Positions 55,826 to 64,000 of a stretch of 64,000 nucleotides of DNA are shown piece by piece. Location of the stretch: contig JABYQR010000025.1 in the NCBI GenBank assembly GCA_022592445.1, positions 124,001 to 188,000 on the forward strand, given 5' to 3'. This stretch comes from Cytidiella melzeri (taxonomy: Eukaryota > Basidiomycota > Agaricomycetes > Polyporales > Irpicaceae). The position numbers and the translations under genes are program-made. The number at the start of each line of letters is the position of its first letter. Position 1 is the stretch's first letter. A model generated the notes under the pieces. The model saw only the letters and a list, made by a program, of their open reading frames with translations, was not told the origin of the DNA and did not search any database.

Positions 55826-56674
55826 CCAATACCACCGCCGAAGTTGTATATCGCACGCCGACCGCGGATAAGGAGTCTTCTCGGAAGATCAAACCCAAGC
55901 ACGGCCTATACGAGCGAAAGGTGGTGTTGGAGATGGAGAGGTGCTATTGCAAGATAAATTACGACAAGTTTATGTCCCTATTTGCTAAAGTCGAAGGGCT
56001 TGGGCATCCGGAGCTTTCGAAGAAACAACTGGCCTCCATGCTTACGAAGTTTAAGGATGTTCCCGAAAGTGGTAAGGAACAGGAAATGTATGCCCCTCTC
56101 GTACGTCTGCTTTCGTCAACTTCTCGTGTCCTTGTCGCCATTGATCAAGTTACTGTTGACAGTGCAAAAGTCTCAACGAAGCCCTCGCGCAAGCTGTGAC
56201 TTTTGCCGCTTCCCAAGGTGCCAGCAATGCCACAGCTCATACGACCAACTTGGCCATCTCCTCAGCTCCTGACGCACAGACCACTAAAGTCGCCCCTCCT
56301 ACACCACCGTATGTATTCAAGGACGTATCCAGTTGGATAGAGTCAAACGAACATGATCTGAAGATCGATATCGCGATGTACCCAGATACCGAGGACGCTA
56401 GGGCAGCTTTTACTCGCGACATGGAAAAGACAGCACGCACTGATGTGGCACGTGTAGCTTGGGCGTGGATGACCATGGGTGTAGAGGTGAAGCGGGACGA
56501 GGCGGAATCTGCGTTCGACTTTGGTCGGCCCAGTCTCTTGCGAGACAGTGATAACGGGAGGGTAGCTCAGGCGCAGATTGCCAAGTACGCCACGCAACTC
56601 ATGCTTCGCCAGCATCGGGCCTTCGTCTTCATTCTATACATCGTCGACAAGGAAGCCTTCCTTACCCGCTGGGG

Positions 56675-58087
56675 AGCTGCTTACAATTAAAAGATAGTAT
56701 TATTACAGATGATCATGCAGAGAAGAATAATAGTTACCAAAAAGGAAATCCCCAGCGAAGAAAAATGTTTTGGGTTGAGACGGCAACAAGAATAGATAGA
56801 AATGTGAGACAGTCAGGCACATCAGGCACGCGAGGTAGAAAAGACAGGGATGGCGCAAGGGCTACGACAGGATAGGGACAGGAAATGTGGGAGAAGGGGC
56901 TGGATGGGCAAGGGTGAAATAGGCATAGAAAGAGCGAGAGAAGGGGAGAGGAGGAGGGGGAGGGGGGGTGGGGAGTAGTACTTTACTGATTAACTGTTGA
57001 CGTTGACTGTTGAAAGATCAAACACGCCGATCACCGCATAGATAAAGGTGCTACTCCAGTATGCAAAGGGTGTGAGCACCTGTTCATTTTCAAAGTCTAT
57101 GTTAATTTGCTGTGCTTACCAGGTAAGGATGCCACTTCTTTCTTGAGGCATGAACTTCAGGTTCTCAGTAGCAATTTACATAAACAAACAAATCGTGAAT
57201 TCAACGCTCATAGTACAATACAAAAGCCATGTTATCCGGAGACCCCTTCCCAGTCACTTTCACCTCTAGGTGTACCACAGACGGAACATGCCAGATGGTC
57301 TGATTTGTTTGTTCTGAAGAGGTGTTAGCCATCAATACGCAATCTTTGTACAATAGATTAGCACATACAGTGTGCACACCATGGTACTGAACATAACATG
57401 GTCAGAATCCCCATACATGTAGTCGCTTGAACTGACATGGACATACCTCCTCGATGCTGTCCACCCGAAGTTGATGAGCCTTCATGACAGGCTTGACCTG
57501 CGCCATCAAGGCTCGGAGCAGTTGTCTGGCATCCTCCTGGGCAGCTGCATCTCAGACTGGCAGAGGGACGATGAAGTTGACGTATGGATTGGGGTTGGCC
57601 TCCCGTTCATTGAGCCTGTGGTGCACCATCTAGATGAAGATGGACATCAGTAAGGATGTATGCAGCTTGTGACGGAACTCACCTCAGAGTCTGTCCAATC
57701 CAACTTATGCAGCTGGGCAACACAGTTGCACAGGTTTACACAGCAGCTCTGGCGACACAGTCGCACAAGATGCGGGAGCAATTGGATGCCACAGGCAGTC
57801 CCAGAACAACACAGGTGTCTACGACAACTGAGATAGCAAAAGCAGGAGTGAAACCAGCAGTGAGGGTGAGGCCGAGAGCAACAGCAAGGGCGAAGGTGCA
57901 AAAGGGAGAGGGCAAGGACAAGAAACGCTGAGGGCAAGGACATGGAAGGGAGAGGGCGAGAGAAAAGGTGAAAGCAAGAGTGAGAGCAGTCAAGGGCAAG
58001 GGCAACAACGAGGGCAAGGGCAACGACAAGGGAGAGGGCAAGGGCAACAACGAGGGCAACAAGGGAGAGGGCAACAAGGGAGAGGGA

Positions 58088-58128
<41 letters not shown>

Positions 58129-58798
58129 CAAGGGCAAGAGGGCAACAAGAGCAACAAGGGCAAGAGGGCAACAACGGCAAGGGCAAGGGCAACAACAAGG
58201 GCAAAAGTGAGGGCAACAACAACTCACTGTTGTAACCAATGATGACAGACACATCTGCAGTTGGATTGAGTGAGACGGCTTAAGTGTTGTGTAACTCTGC
58301 GGCCGCTCATTCTTGCACCTTCCCACAGACATGTTGTACAGAGAAAGGGAGATGAGAAAGGTGACAGACATGACTTACCGTTCAAGTGGGTGCAACCAGG
58401 GCTCAGCTGCGTAGCTAGTTAAGCGTAGCAAGGGCTGAAGATGAGAAGGTGACGTACCTGCAGTCCAAAACCTGCCAATCCTATCCCAATCCTACCCCAC
58501 AAGACCTCCTTTGCATCTGGCCAGCAAACTAGTGTCGTCAGACTGCTTGATGCGGTTTTTGACTACACCACAGGCATGTCAAGTTGGTACCACGCCACAA
58601 GCGTGTACTGGACAATGAGTGGCGAGGAGGAGGGCAACAAGGGCGAGGACGAGTTGGAGGTGATGGCAAGAAGTGCGTTGGAGCGGACACAGCAAGAGGG
58701 GAAAAATAGGAAGTGGCAGGGGATTACCATATTGGGCACTAATATTGTTGTGGGCGATGATAGTAGTAATAATACTATCTTTTATTTGTAATATATAG
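56675..58798. mobile_element. 2.1-kb insertion in the kinase gene with 7-bp target duplication
   Basis: CGCTGGG is present once on each side (56667-56673 and 58799-58805); removing the insert and one copy restores the reading LTRWDRVG. The ends are imperfect inverted repeats sharing TTACAA.TAAAAGATAGTA/TTATTAC. Internal sequence holds GA-rich repeats and only short frames (for example 57656-57931), none resembling a transposase. A 7-8 bp duplication is compatible with hAT or KDZ-type elements (established ranges), but the terminal bases do not settle the superfamily. Confidence 0.72.
57890..58215 (+). repeat. G-rich mini/microsatellite with (GGGTGA)n core
   Basis: GGCAAGGGCAACAA-type units surround a run of GGGTGA hexamers (about 58088-58130). 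On the G-rich strand this can form G-quadruplexes, and it differs from the TTAGGG telomere unit. It lies inside the 2.1-kb insertion. The long open frames on both strands here (for example the Leu/Pro/Ser-rich minus frame) come from the repeat. Confidence 0.7.
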
Positions 58799-60813
58799 CG
58801 CTGGGACCGTGTTGGCTGTATTATCTCCACCCCTGTCAATTACATCAAGGAGCCCGCAAAGGTCCTCAACTTCGTTTATCGCCTCGCACTTATGTCACGA
58901 GACGAGCTTGGCTACGATACTACGGCCGAGCCTGCAACTTCGGCTGAGGTTCAGATGTTAAAGGGCTTTGCTAAGCAATTCAAGAATCCCTACGCTGCCT
59001 CCTGCGCGAAGGATATCTTGGACAACCAGGTGCTTTACCCTATCTATAAGGTCTGGGTCTTCCCTCTATTCGTTCGCGGAATGACGCTTTTCACTAATCA
59101 AAACGCGTAGGTCACTTGTGCCAACGTCGCGAACACTGATAGGGGGGTGTACTTCATCGGAAAGCATAGCGTAGCCTCATATTCGCCGACGGGCCGCGCG
59201 ACCAAGGGTTACGTGACTTTCAACAAGCAGAGGCCGACACGGCTGTGTTTCATGAAAGACTACTGGTGCCCCAACTCGAGCAAGATTCCCAAAGAGTTGG
59301 ATGTATACAAGACGCTGAAGACAGCGGGAGTTCGCAATGTCGCGACTGCGATTGGAGGCGAGGATGTTCCGGGCCCATACACCGTTACTCGGGAGTCTTT
59401 TGACCTCGAGAAAGTACCATTAGAGCGTGTCCATTGTCGCCTTGTGTTTGAGCAGCTCGCACGACCGCTGGAGGCATACAGGAGCTCATCAGATATGATT
59501 GTGGCGTTATTCGATGCGCTACAAGGTGAGCACATAGGGGATTCAGCGTAAATGGCAACTCATGACAGCAGGTCACGAGGATGCCTGGAAGGCTGGAATC
59601 CTCCACAGGGACATCAGCGTGGATAACGTCATGTGTGTCGTGGACCAGGACGACGAAGAAGACGCAAATGTCCGAGGCATACTCAACGACTGGGATATGT
59701 GCAAGTACAAGACGGAATTGAATCAGCCCGCAACGCAACACAACCGTTCTGTAAGACCTAGTTCGCTCCTCGTGGCGTGTGCATCGCTGACTAATCACGT
59801 TATGCAGGGAACATGGGCGTTCATGTCCGCTGTAGCCCTCCAGTATCCTTTCAAGCCAATTGACCTCGCTGATGATCTTGAGTCTTTCATTTCTGTGGTA
59901 ACTTACTGCAGTCTCCGATTTCACCGCCACGATCTCACCAATCACGCCGTCGGCTCCAAGCTGACAAGAGACCAGTTGATTAATATCAACGGTCTGAATG
60001 GACGGCTCTCGCAGCGTGCCGGGGCTCTATTCTTCCAGAGTGTCGACTGTGGCGGAGGAATCATCATGGGAGGAGACGACAAACTTGCCAGAAACCAGCT
60101 TGGTTCTCCGGGCTTCTCCTTCAGCGCAGGTTATGTCTCTCCTATTCTTATTGACATCCTAAACAAACTATATCAGCTATTGAAGACGCACTACTCCGCG
60201 ATTGACTTCGAAGAGTTGGAACGATACCGTAGTCGGCAGAATCATCCATTGGCTCCCCCTCCACCACCAGATGCCGAAGGGCAACCTGACGCACCCAGTC
60301 CCGTATCTAAGTACCCAAACTTACTGGGGATAGGTGGTGGAGGAGCTAAGACAATCGTTGCCCCCGCAGGTGTGGCTGCTCCTGTTCCGAAGGTTCGCGG
60401 CAGCAGGGTCCTTGATAACCACACCAAAATCCAAGATATATTCCTGCAGGCCGTCACCGACATAATCACATCTCAGAGGCAAGATAAAGACGTCACCCAA
60501 GACCAATTCCTTGGCCTCCATGACCAGTGTCTATGGCGCCGAAAGGTATGTCCGGCTCGAAGCGCAAATCTGCTTCATCCTCGATTGCGGAAGGAAACTC
60601 GAAGAGAAAGCGGCCGAACGAAGGCAGTTCCAAACACTTAGGTGAAGTTGCAGAAGGGACCGAGCAAGACGATGCGGTTGAATGAAGCGTTGAGTTAGCA
60701 AAGAAGGTCTGCAGTGGACAGGAGCGATGTGTTTCTGATATCGAATGTAATGCAGTCGAATAAATGTTTCTGTTCCCATTAGCCCGTGAGGTTATTGAAC
60801 TGGTGGCTCTGGC

Positions 60814-62088
60814 ATATGAAGTTATTTGTGGGTTTTTATCCAGAAAACGCTCGTTTTCACGATCACAATGGGCGGAACAAGTGCGTGAACGAGGATTTGT
60901 GACGTGGTCACGGTCTCCAAACTCACCATCCCTCTGCTTCGCGCAGAGCTGTCCGACGTGGAAGTGCGGGATGCACTCTGGATACCAGGTCCGGTGTTGG
61001 GAAGGCCACAGGCCGATCAACGACGTACACCCACACAGCAGGCCTGTGAGCAGATGTGCAGCATTATTTTGCAGGGAGGAAGCCCAATGGTGGTCATGGC
61101 TGGCGAAGGGTAGGGCGTCGACGGTGGAAGTTGGGATGCTGAGGAGTTTTGGTTGAAGAAGACAGGGCACTCGTTTCAAGCCTCTCTCTGAGGGAGAGTT
61201 CATTTTCTATCCCCCCCAACTACTTTGAAGCTCACAGGATGAGCTACTGCTCTCCTGATGGGATTACACACATCTAACCGACCCCCTCACAAAGGGTTAT
61301 GGCAAGCACCTGGCATCGTTACCCAAGTGGGAGACTCTGGTCATGCTCTATTCGCACACCACTGAGGGGAGGAGGTGTCCTTATCCAATCCATGTTGCTT
61401 ATGCGGTGTGATGGTTTGTAGTTAGCTCTAGTGGTGTATGTTCGGCTGTCGTGCGCCCCTAGCTTTTGCTGGCGCCTTTCAATATTTATTGGAAAAAAAA
61501 AGACGTGGTCACGGTTTCACTTTCGCGGAACAAATCCGCAGTCCTCATCATCACGCGTCTATTTGCGCGAGTTTTGATGGGAGACCAAATATGGAAGTTG
61601 AGCCTCCCGAGCGGCGGGGCCCTCTTGGCAGTTAAAAGGCTTTGCAAGCTCACTGTGCGGCTGAAGTGCCCAAGTACACAACTGAGCCACCTGCAATGTA
61701 TAGTGGTACACTAATGCAGCAATTTTACTGTCACTGGAGCCATGGAGCTACTGGAATTCATTGCTTTACTGATCTCAAGTGCTTTATAGCAGGTTATGGC
61801 TGTTGCTGCACAAATCAAACATCACATAGTAGTAGAAGACAATTACAGTACTCTTGCATTCCTCTTATTCTATAGCTATGTAAAGAATCGTGTCTTAGAA
61901 GTCCTTCCTGCATGTTGAAGAGGAGCGTGGGAGACCGAACTTGCCAATTGAGAAAAGCAGCGGTAGTTGTTTCTTGTTTTTTTGATCGCGTGTTTGCGAG
62001 TGCACCGGTCGAAAGCATGATTGTGACATGAAAAATCACAAAATTGTGACGTTCGCGACTTCGAATAAATACCCATAAATAACGTCAT
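60814..62088 (+). mobile_element. Left member of a back-to-back inverted element pair
   Basis: The 5' end ATATGAAGTTATTTGTGGG and 3' end TACCCATAAATAACGTCAT are inverted versions of each other with changes. The body matches the reverse complement of 62098-62805, with shared words such as GGGAGACCAAATATGG, GAGCGGCGGGGCCCTCTTGG and GGAGCCATGGAGCTACTGGA. It carries a 587-bp retro-insertion. Without the insert and one target copy the length is about 674 bp. No transposase frame was seen. Confidence 0.75.
60915..61501 (+). mobile_element. Poly(A)-tailed retro-insertion flanked by 14-bp target duplication
   Basis: GACGTGGTCACGGT occurs at 60901-60914 and again at 61502-61515. The right copy is directly preceded by a run of nine A (61493-61501), the mark of LINE-type target-primed insertion. 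The right member of the inverted pair has a single equivalent (GATGTGGTCACGGT on its strand), so it shows the empty site. Near 61280-61400 the plus strand reads TDPLTKGYGKHLASLPKWE, like the end of a Copia polyprotein, so the source RNA may include retroelement sequence. No clear tRNA-type A and B boxes were seen at the 5' end. Confidence 0.7.
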
Positions 62089-62097
62089 AATAATAAT

Positions 62098-62805
62098 ATG
62101 ACGTTATTTATGGGTATTTATTCGAAGTCGCGAACGTCACAATTTTGTGATTTTTCATGTCACAATCATGCTTTCGACCGGTGCACTCGCAAACACGCGA
62201 ACAAAAAACAAGAAACCACTCATCACACTCGGGCGCTTCAGTAGCGCTTAACATGTCGCTGCTTTCCTCAATTGGCAAGTTCGGTCTCCCACGCTCCTCC
62301 CCAGCATCCAGGAAGGATTTCTAAGACACAAATCTTCACGTAGCTATAGAATAATGGGACTGAGCAATTATTGTAATTCTCTTCTCCTACTATGTAATGT
62401 TCAATTTGTGCAGCAACACCCATAACCTGTTATAAAGCACTTGGAGATTAATAAAGCAATGAATTCCAGTAGCTCCATGGCTCCAGTGACAATGAGATTG
62501 TTGCATTAGTATACTACTATACATTACAGGTGTGTTGATTTTGTACTGGGGGAATTCAGCTGCACAGTGAGCTTGCAAAGCCTTTTTACTACCAAGAGGG
62601 CCCCGCCGCTCGGGCGGCTCAACCCCCATATTTGGTCTCCCATCAAAACTCGCGCAAATAGACGCTTGATGGTGAGGACCGTGGACTCGTTTCGCGAAAG
62701 TGAAACCGTGACCACATCACAAATCCTCGTTCACGCCCTCGTTTCGCCCATTGTGACCGTGCGAACGAGTGGTTTCTTGATAAAAACCCAAAAATAACTT
62801 CATAT
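62098..62805 (-). mobile_element. Right member of the inverted element pair
   Basis: Begins ATGACGTTATTTATGGG 9 nt after the left member's end (spacer AATAATAAT) and finishes AAAAATAACTTCATAT at 62805. The first 100 or so bases are an almost perfect reverse complement of the left member's end; the rest has small indels, including about 30 extra bp near 62230. As a unit the pair could fold into a stem of over 600 bp. Confidence 0.75.
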
Positions 62806-63171
62806 AATAAGCTTGTCTCCTAACGTTCTCAACCATTGCGTCCAACCTCAACGTTCAAGGCACGGACATCACACCTCACAATGTCTTGATCATGCATTGG
62901 AACAACAGGGAACTTGCACAGCATGCCGCAGTATCGAGCCCAGGAGACAAGGAAAGTTATGATCTCCTTTTTGATCAGTTTCAAGCTGCAGCGCATCATG
63001 ATCTGCGCCACGATCTTCTACTGACACTCGTTTAGCAGTGCAATCTGAAACATGTCGCACCTCTACCCAGCCCTGCTAAGCTTAAATAGAGTCAGCCTCT
63101 GCCATGTTGTAACACACACCGTCTTCACTTTTACTCTCTTTTTTCATCCTCGCCATTCTTGCTGGACAACC
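62806..63171. promoter_or_regulatory. Upstream region of the right-edge F-box gene
   Basis: No gene was seen. The last 60 bp are a pyrimidine-rich leader (CTTTTACTCTCTTTTTTCATCC), a common feature just before basidiomycete start codons. Confidence 0.35.
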
Positions 63172-64000
63172 ATGGACACCCTTCCCCAAGAGCTGCTCGT
63201 CGAAATCTTCAAATACTGCATTGATTCACCTTCCGAATACTTCCTTACCTTCTCAGGCGGTCTGCGCTGGGGAGAACAGGTTGATGCGTACCCACCACCG
63301 TCGTCTTCGCAGGAGCAAGCTCCGACACGACCTTCAGACAGCACACGCTGTGGCCTCCTCCTCGTGTGCAAGCAGTGGCTGAACATCTGCAGTCCCCTCT
63401 TGTACGAGTCTCTCAAGCTGAGGACGCCAAAGGACGTGCTGGCTGTGCACGAGGTGTTGTCAGCACACCCATGCCTTGCCCAAGCTGTCCGCCGACTACG
63501 CATAGAGACCACAAACATCGAAGACCTGCACAAGGTCGTTAAACTCACCACGAACGTCCACACTGTGTACATCTCTCTGCAGATGCTGGAGACACATTCC
63601 GAGTTGGCTGCGGATCCAGTCTCGAGTTTTTACACCGCCCTTTGTAACCTCAACCCGACACGCGTGTTACTCTGGAAGCCGCACACGGCGATACATTTCA
63701 GTCCTGAGCAGAGTCAAACTGTGGAGGAGGCAGAGGCGGCGTTAGCGCAAGTGATACCCAGATGGACTCGCCTGGTACGTCTTTCACGAGTCAACTATAA
63801 GTTGCCCCAGAACTCACCTTCACATATCCGATCGCAGGCCCACTTCGAGCTCTCAAACCACCAGACCCTTGCCCCCAGCATCGGTTTCTCGCTCAGCACC
63901 CTCCCCAACCTTTGCGACATCCACATGAGCGCCATCGGCGCGTTGCGTAGTCTCCGGCAGGGTTCTTTGCAAACGGTCGCGGAGAACACGAGCCTGGCAA
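63172..64000 (+). CDS. F-box protein, 3' end beyond the window
   Basis: The start at 63172 opens MDTLPQELLVEIFKYCIDSP, a clear F-box start ('LPxELLxEIF'), with the second half (RCGLLLVCKQWLNICSPLLY) about 70 residues later. It continues ESLKLRTPKDVLAVHEVLSA, HPCLAQAVRRLRIETTNIED, KVVKLTTNVHTVYISLQML and EAALAQVIPRWTRL. A 63-nt intron (63775-63837) follows, then AHFELSNHQTLAPSIGFSLS with TLPNLCDIHMSAIGALRSLR up to the edge. The Leu-rich part after the box is a likely substrate-binding region of an SCF ubiquitin-ligase adaptor (family knowledge); the substrate is unknown. The gene is cut by the window end, and nothing seen suggests a break. Confidence 0.82.
   Translation, partial: MDTLPQELLVEIFKYCIDSPSEYFLTFSGGLRWGEQVDAYPPPSSSQEQAPTRPSDSTRCGLLLVCKQWLNICSPLLYESLKLRTPKDVLAVHEVLSAHPCLAQAVRRLRIETTNIEDLHKVVKLTTNVHTVYISLQMLETHSELAADPVSSFYTALCNLNPTRVLLWKPHTAIHFSPEQSQTVEEAEAALAQVIPRWTRLVRLSRVNYKLPQNSPSHIRSQAHFELSNHQTLAPSIGFSLSTLPNLCDIHMSAIGALRSLRQGSLQTVAENTSLA

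Larger units (their letters stand above)
55645..60685 (+). pseudogene. Fungal-type (FunK1-like) protein kinase gene, split by an insertion
   Basis: Coding blocks on both sides of a 2.1-kb insertion belong to one gene. N-terminal: TPTADKESSRK, KFMSLFAKVEGLGHPELSKK, intron 56101-56162, CKSLNEALAQAVTF and VAQAQIAKYATQLMLRQHRA, reaching FLTRW at 56673. Resuming at 58799: RWDRVGCIISTPVNYIKEPA, SRDELGYDTTAEP, intron 59052-59110, GVYFIGKHSVASYSPTGRAT, RVHCRLVFEQLARPL, catalytic loop GILHRDISVDNVMCVVD, ILNDWDMCKYKTEL (DWD in place of DFG) and SGTWAFMSAVAL. The C-terminal Lys/Arg/Ser tail (MSGSKRKSASSSIAEGN to 60685) is in another frame than the preceding exon, so an unseen intron or an indel lies near 60530. 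FunK1 genes are amplified in Agaricomycetes; their substrates are unknown. With the insertion in place no full protein is expected unless the insert is spliced out. Confidence 0.75.

Noticed and set aside
55700..55870. CGGATAA on both sides of the solitary element end, a possible 7-bp target duplication
   Set aside because: The right-hand end of a supposed insert has no recognisable terminus next to the second CGGATAA, and a 7-bp match by chance in this span is plausible.
57647..58371. Two long minus-strand frames (about 200 codons) rich in Leu, Pro, Ser and Ala
   Set aside because: They run through the GGGTGA/GGCAAC minisatellite, so the repeats keep them open; no domain or start context.
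60493..61203. Minus-strand 236-codon frame crossing the end of the kinase gene and the foldback element
   Set aside because: It crosses three unrelated sequence units (kinase exon, element end, retro-insertion), so it cannot be one inherited gene.
1..64000. tRNA, rRNA and CRISPR arrays
   Set aside because: No tRNA-like B box (GGTTCRANNCC) with a matching cloverleaf was noticed, no rRNA core words, and no regularly spaced short repeats; a covariance-model scan would be needed for tRNAs.

Overview
The window looks like a stretch of an Agaricomycete (mushroom-forming basidiomycete) nuclear genome. Genes are cut by many introns of about 45-60 nt with GT(R)AG(T) donors and (C/T)AG acceptors. The families seen are typical of that group: multi-exon cytochrome P450s, a fungal-type (FunK1-like) kinase, a DUF6589-like protein, a RecQ-type helicase, F-box genes with a 'LLLVCKQWL' signature, and a basidiomycete 7-TM membrane protein. 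All product names come from motifs and recalled family features read by eye; no search was run.

Layout. 0.5-9.4 kb is gene-poor: an unrecognised four-exon gene (2.4-3.2 kb), a Copia-gag scrap, a small secreted basic protein (4.9-5.3 kb) and four copies of a decayed coding repeat. 9.4-19 kb is a graveyard of mobile or duplicated genes: an aldo-keto reductase pseudogene, a broken RecQ helicase (+) and a convergent broken DUF6589-like gene (-), bracketed by two nested pairs of inverted repeats and ending in an LTR-like block. 19-36 kb is the healthiest region: P450-1 (-), a small unrecognised gene (-), a 7-TM protein (+), two aldo-keto reductases (-), P450-4 (+) and P450-2 (+).

36.1-51.3 kb consists of three copies of one segment (A on +, B and C on -), each carrying an intact zinc-finger gene; A and B also carry a decayed P450. 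A and B form a near-palindrome of about 11 kb. B and C each contain a transposon-like insertion whose unoccupied site can be read in a sister copy. 51.4-55.5 kb holds an F-box gene and P450-3, a close paralogue of P450-1 and P450-2. 55.6-60.7 kb is a kinase gene split by a 2.1 kb insertion with a 7-bp target duplication. 60.8-62.8 kb is a pair of back-to-back inverted elements, one carrying a poly(A)-tailed retro-insertion. A second F-box gene runs off the right edge.

How the genes may work together (inference): four intact P450s, two oxidoreductases, a membrane protein and zinc-finger proteins within 36 kb resemble a detoxification or secondary-metabolite tailoring cluster, but no backbone synthase is in the window. 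The strongest signals for new biology are the mobile elements: at least four distinct insertion types with readable termini, two with empty sites in the same window.
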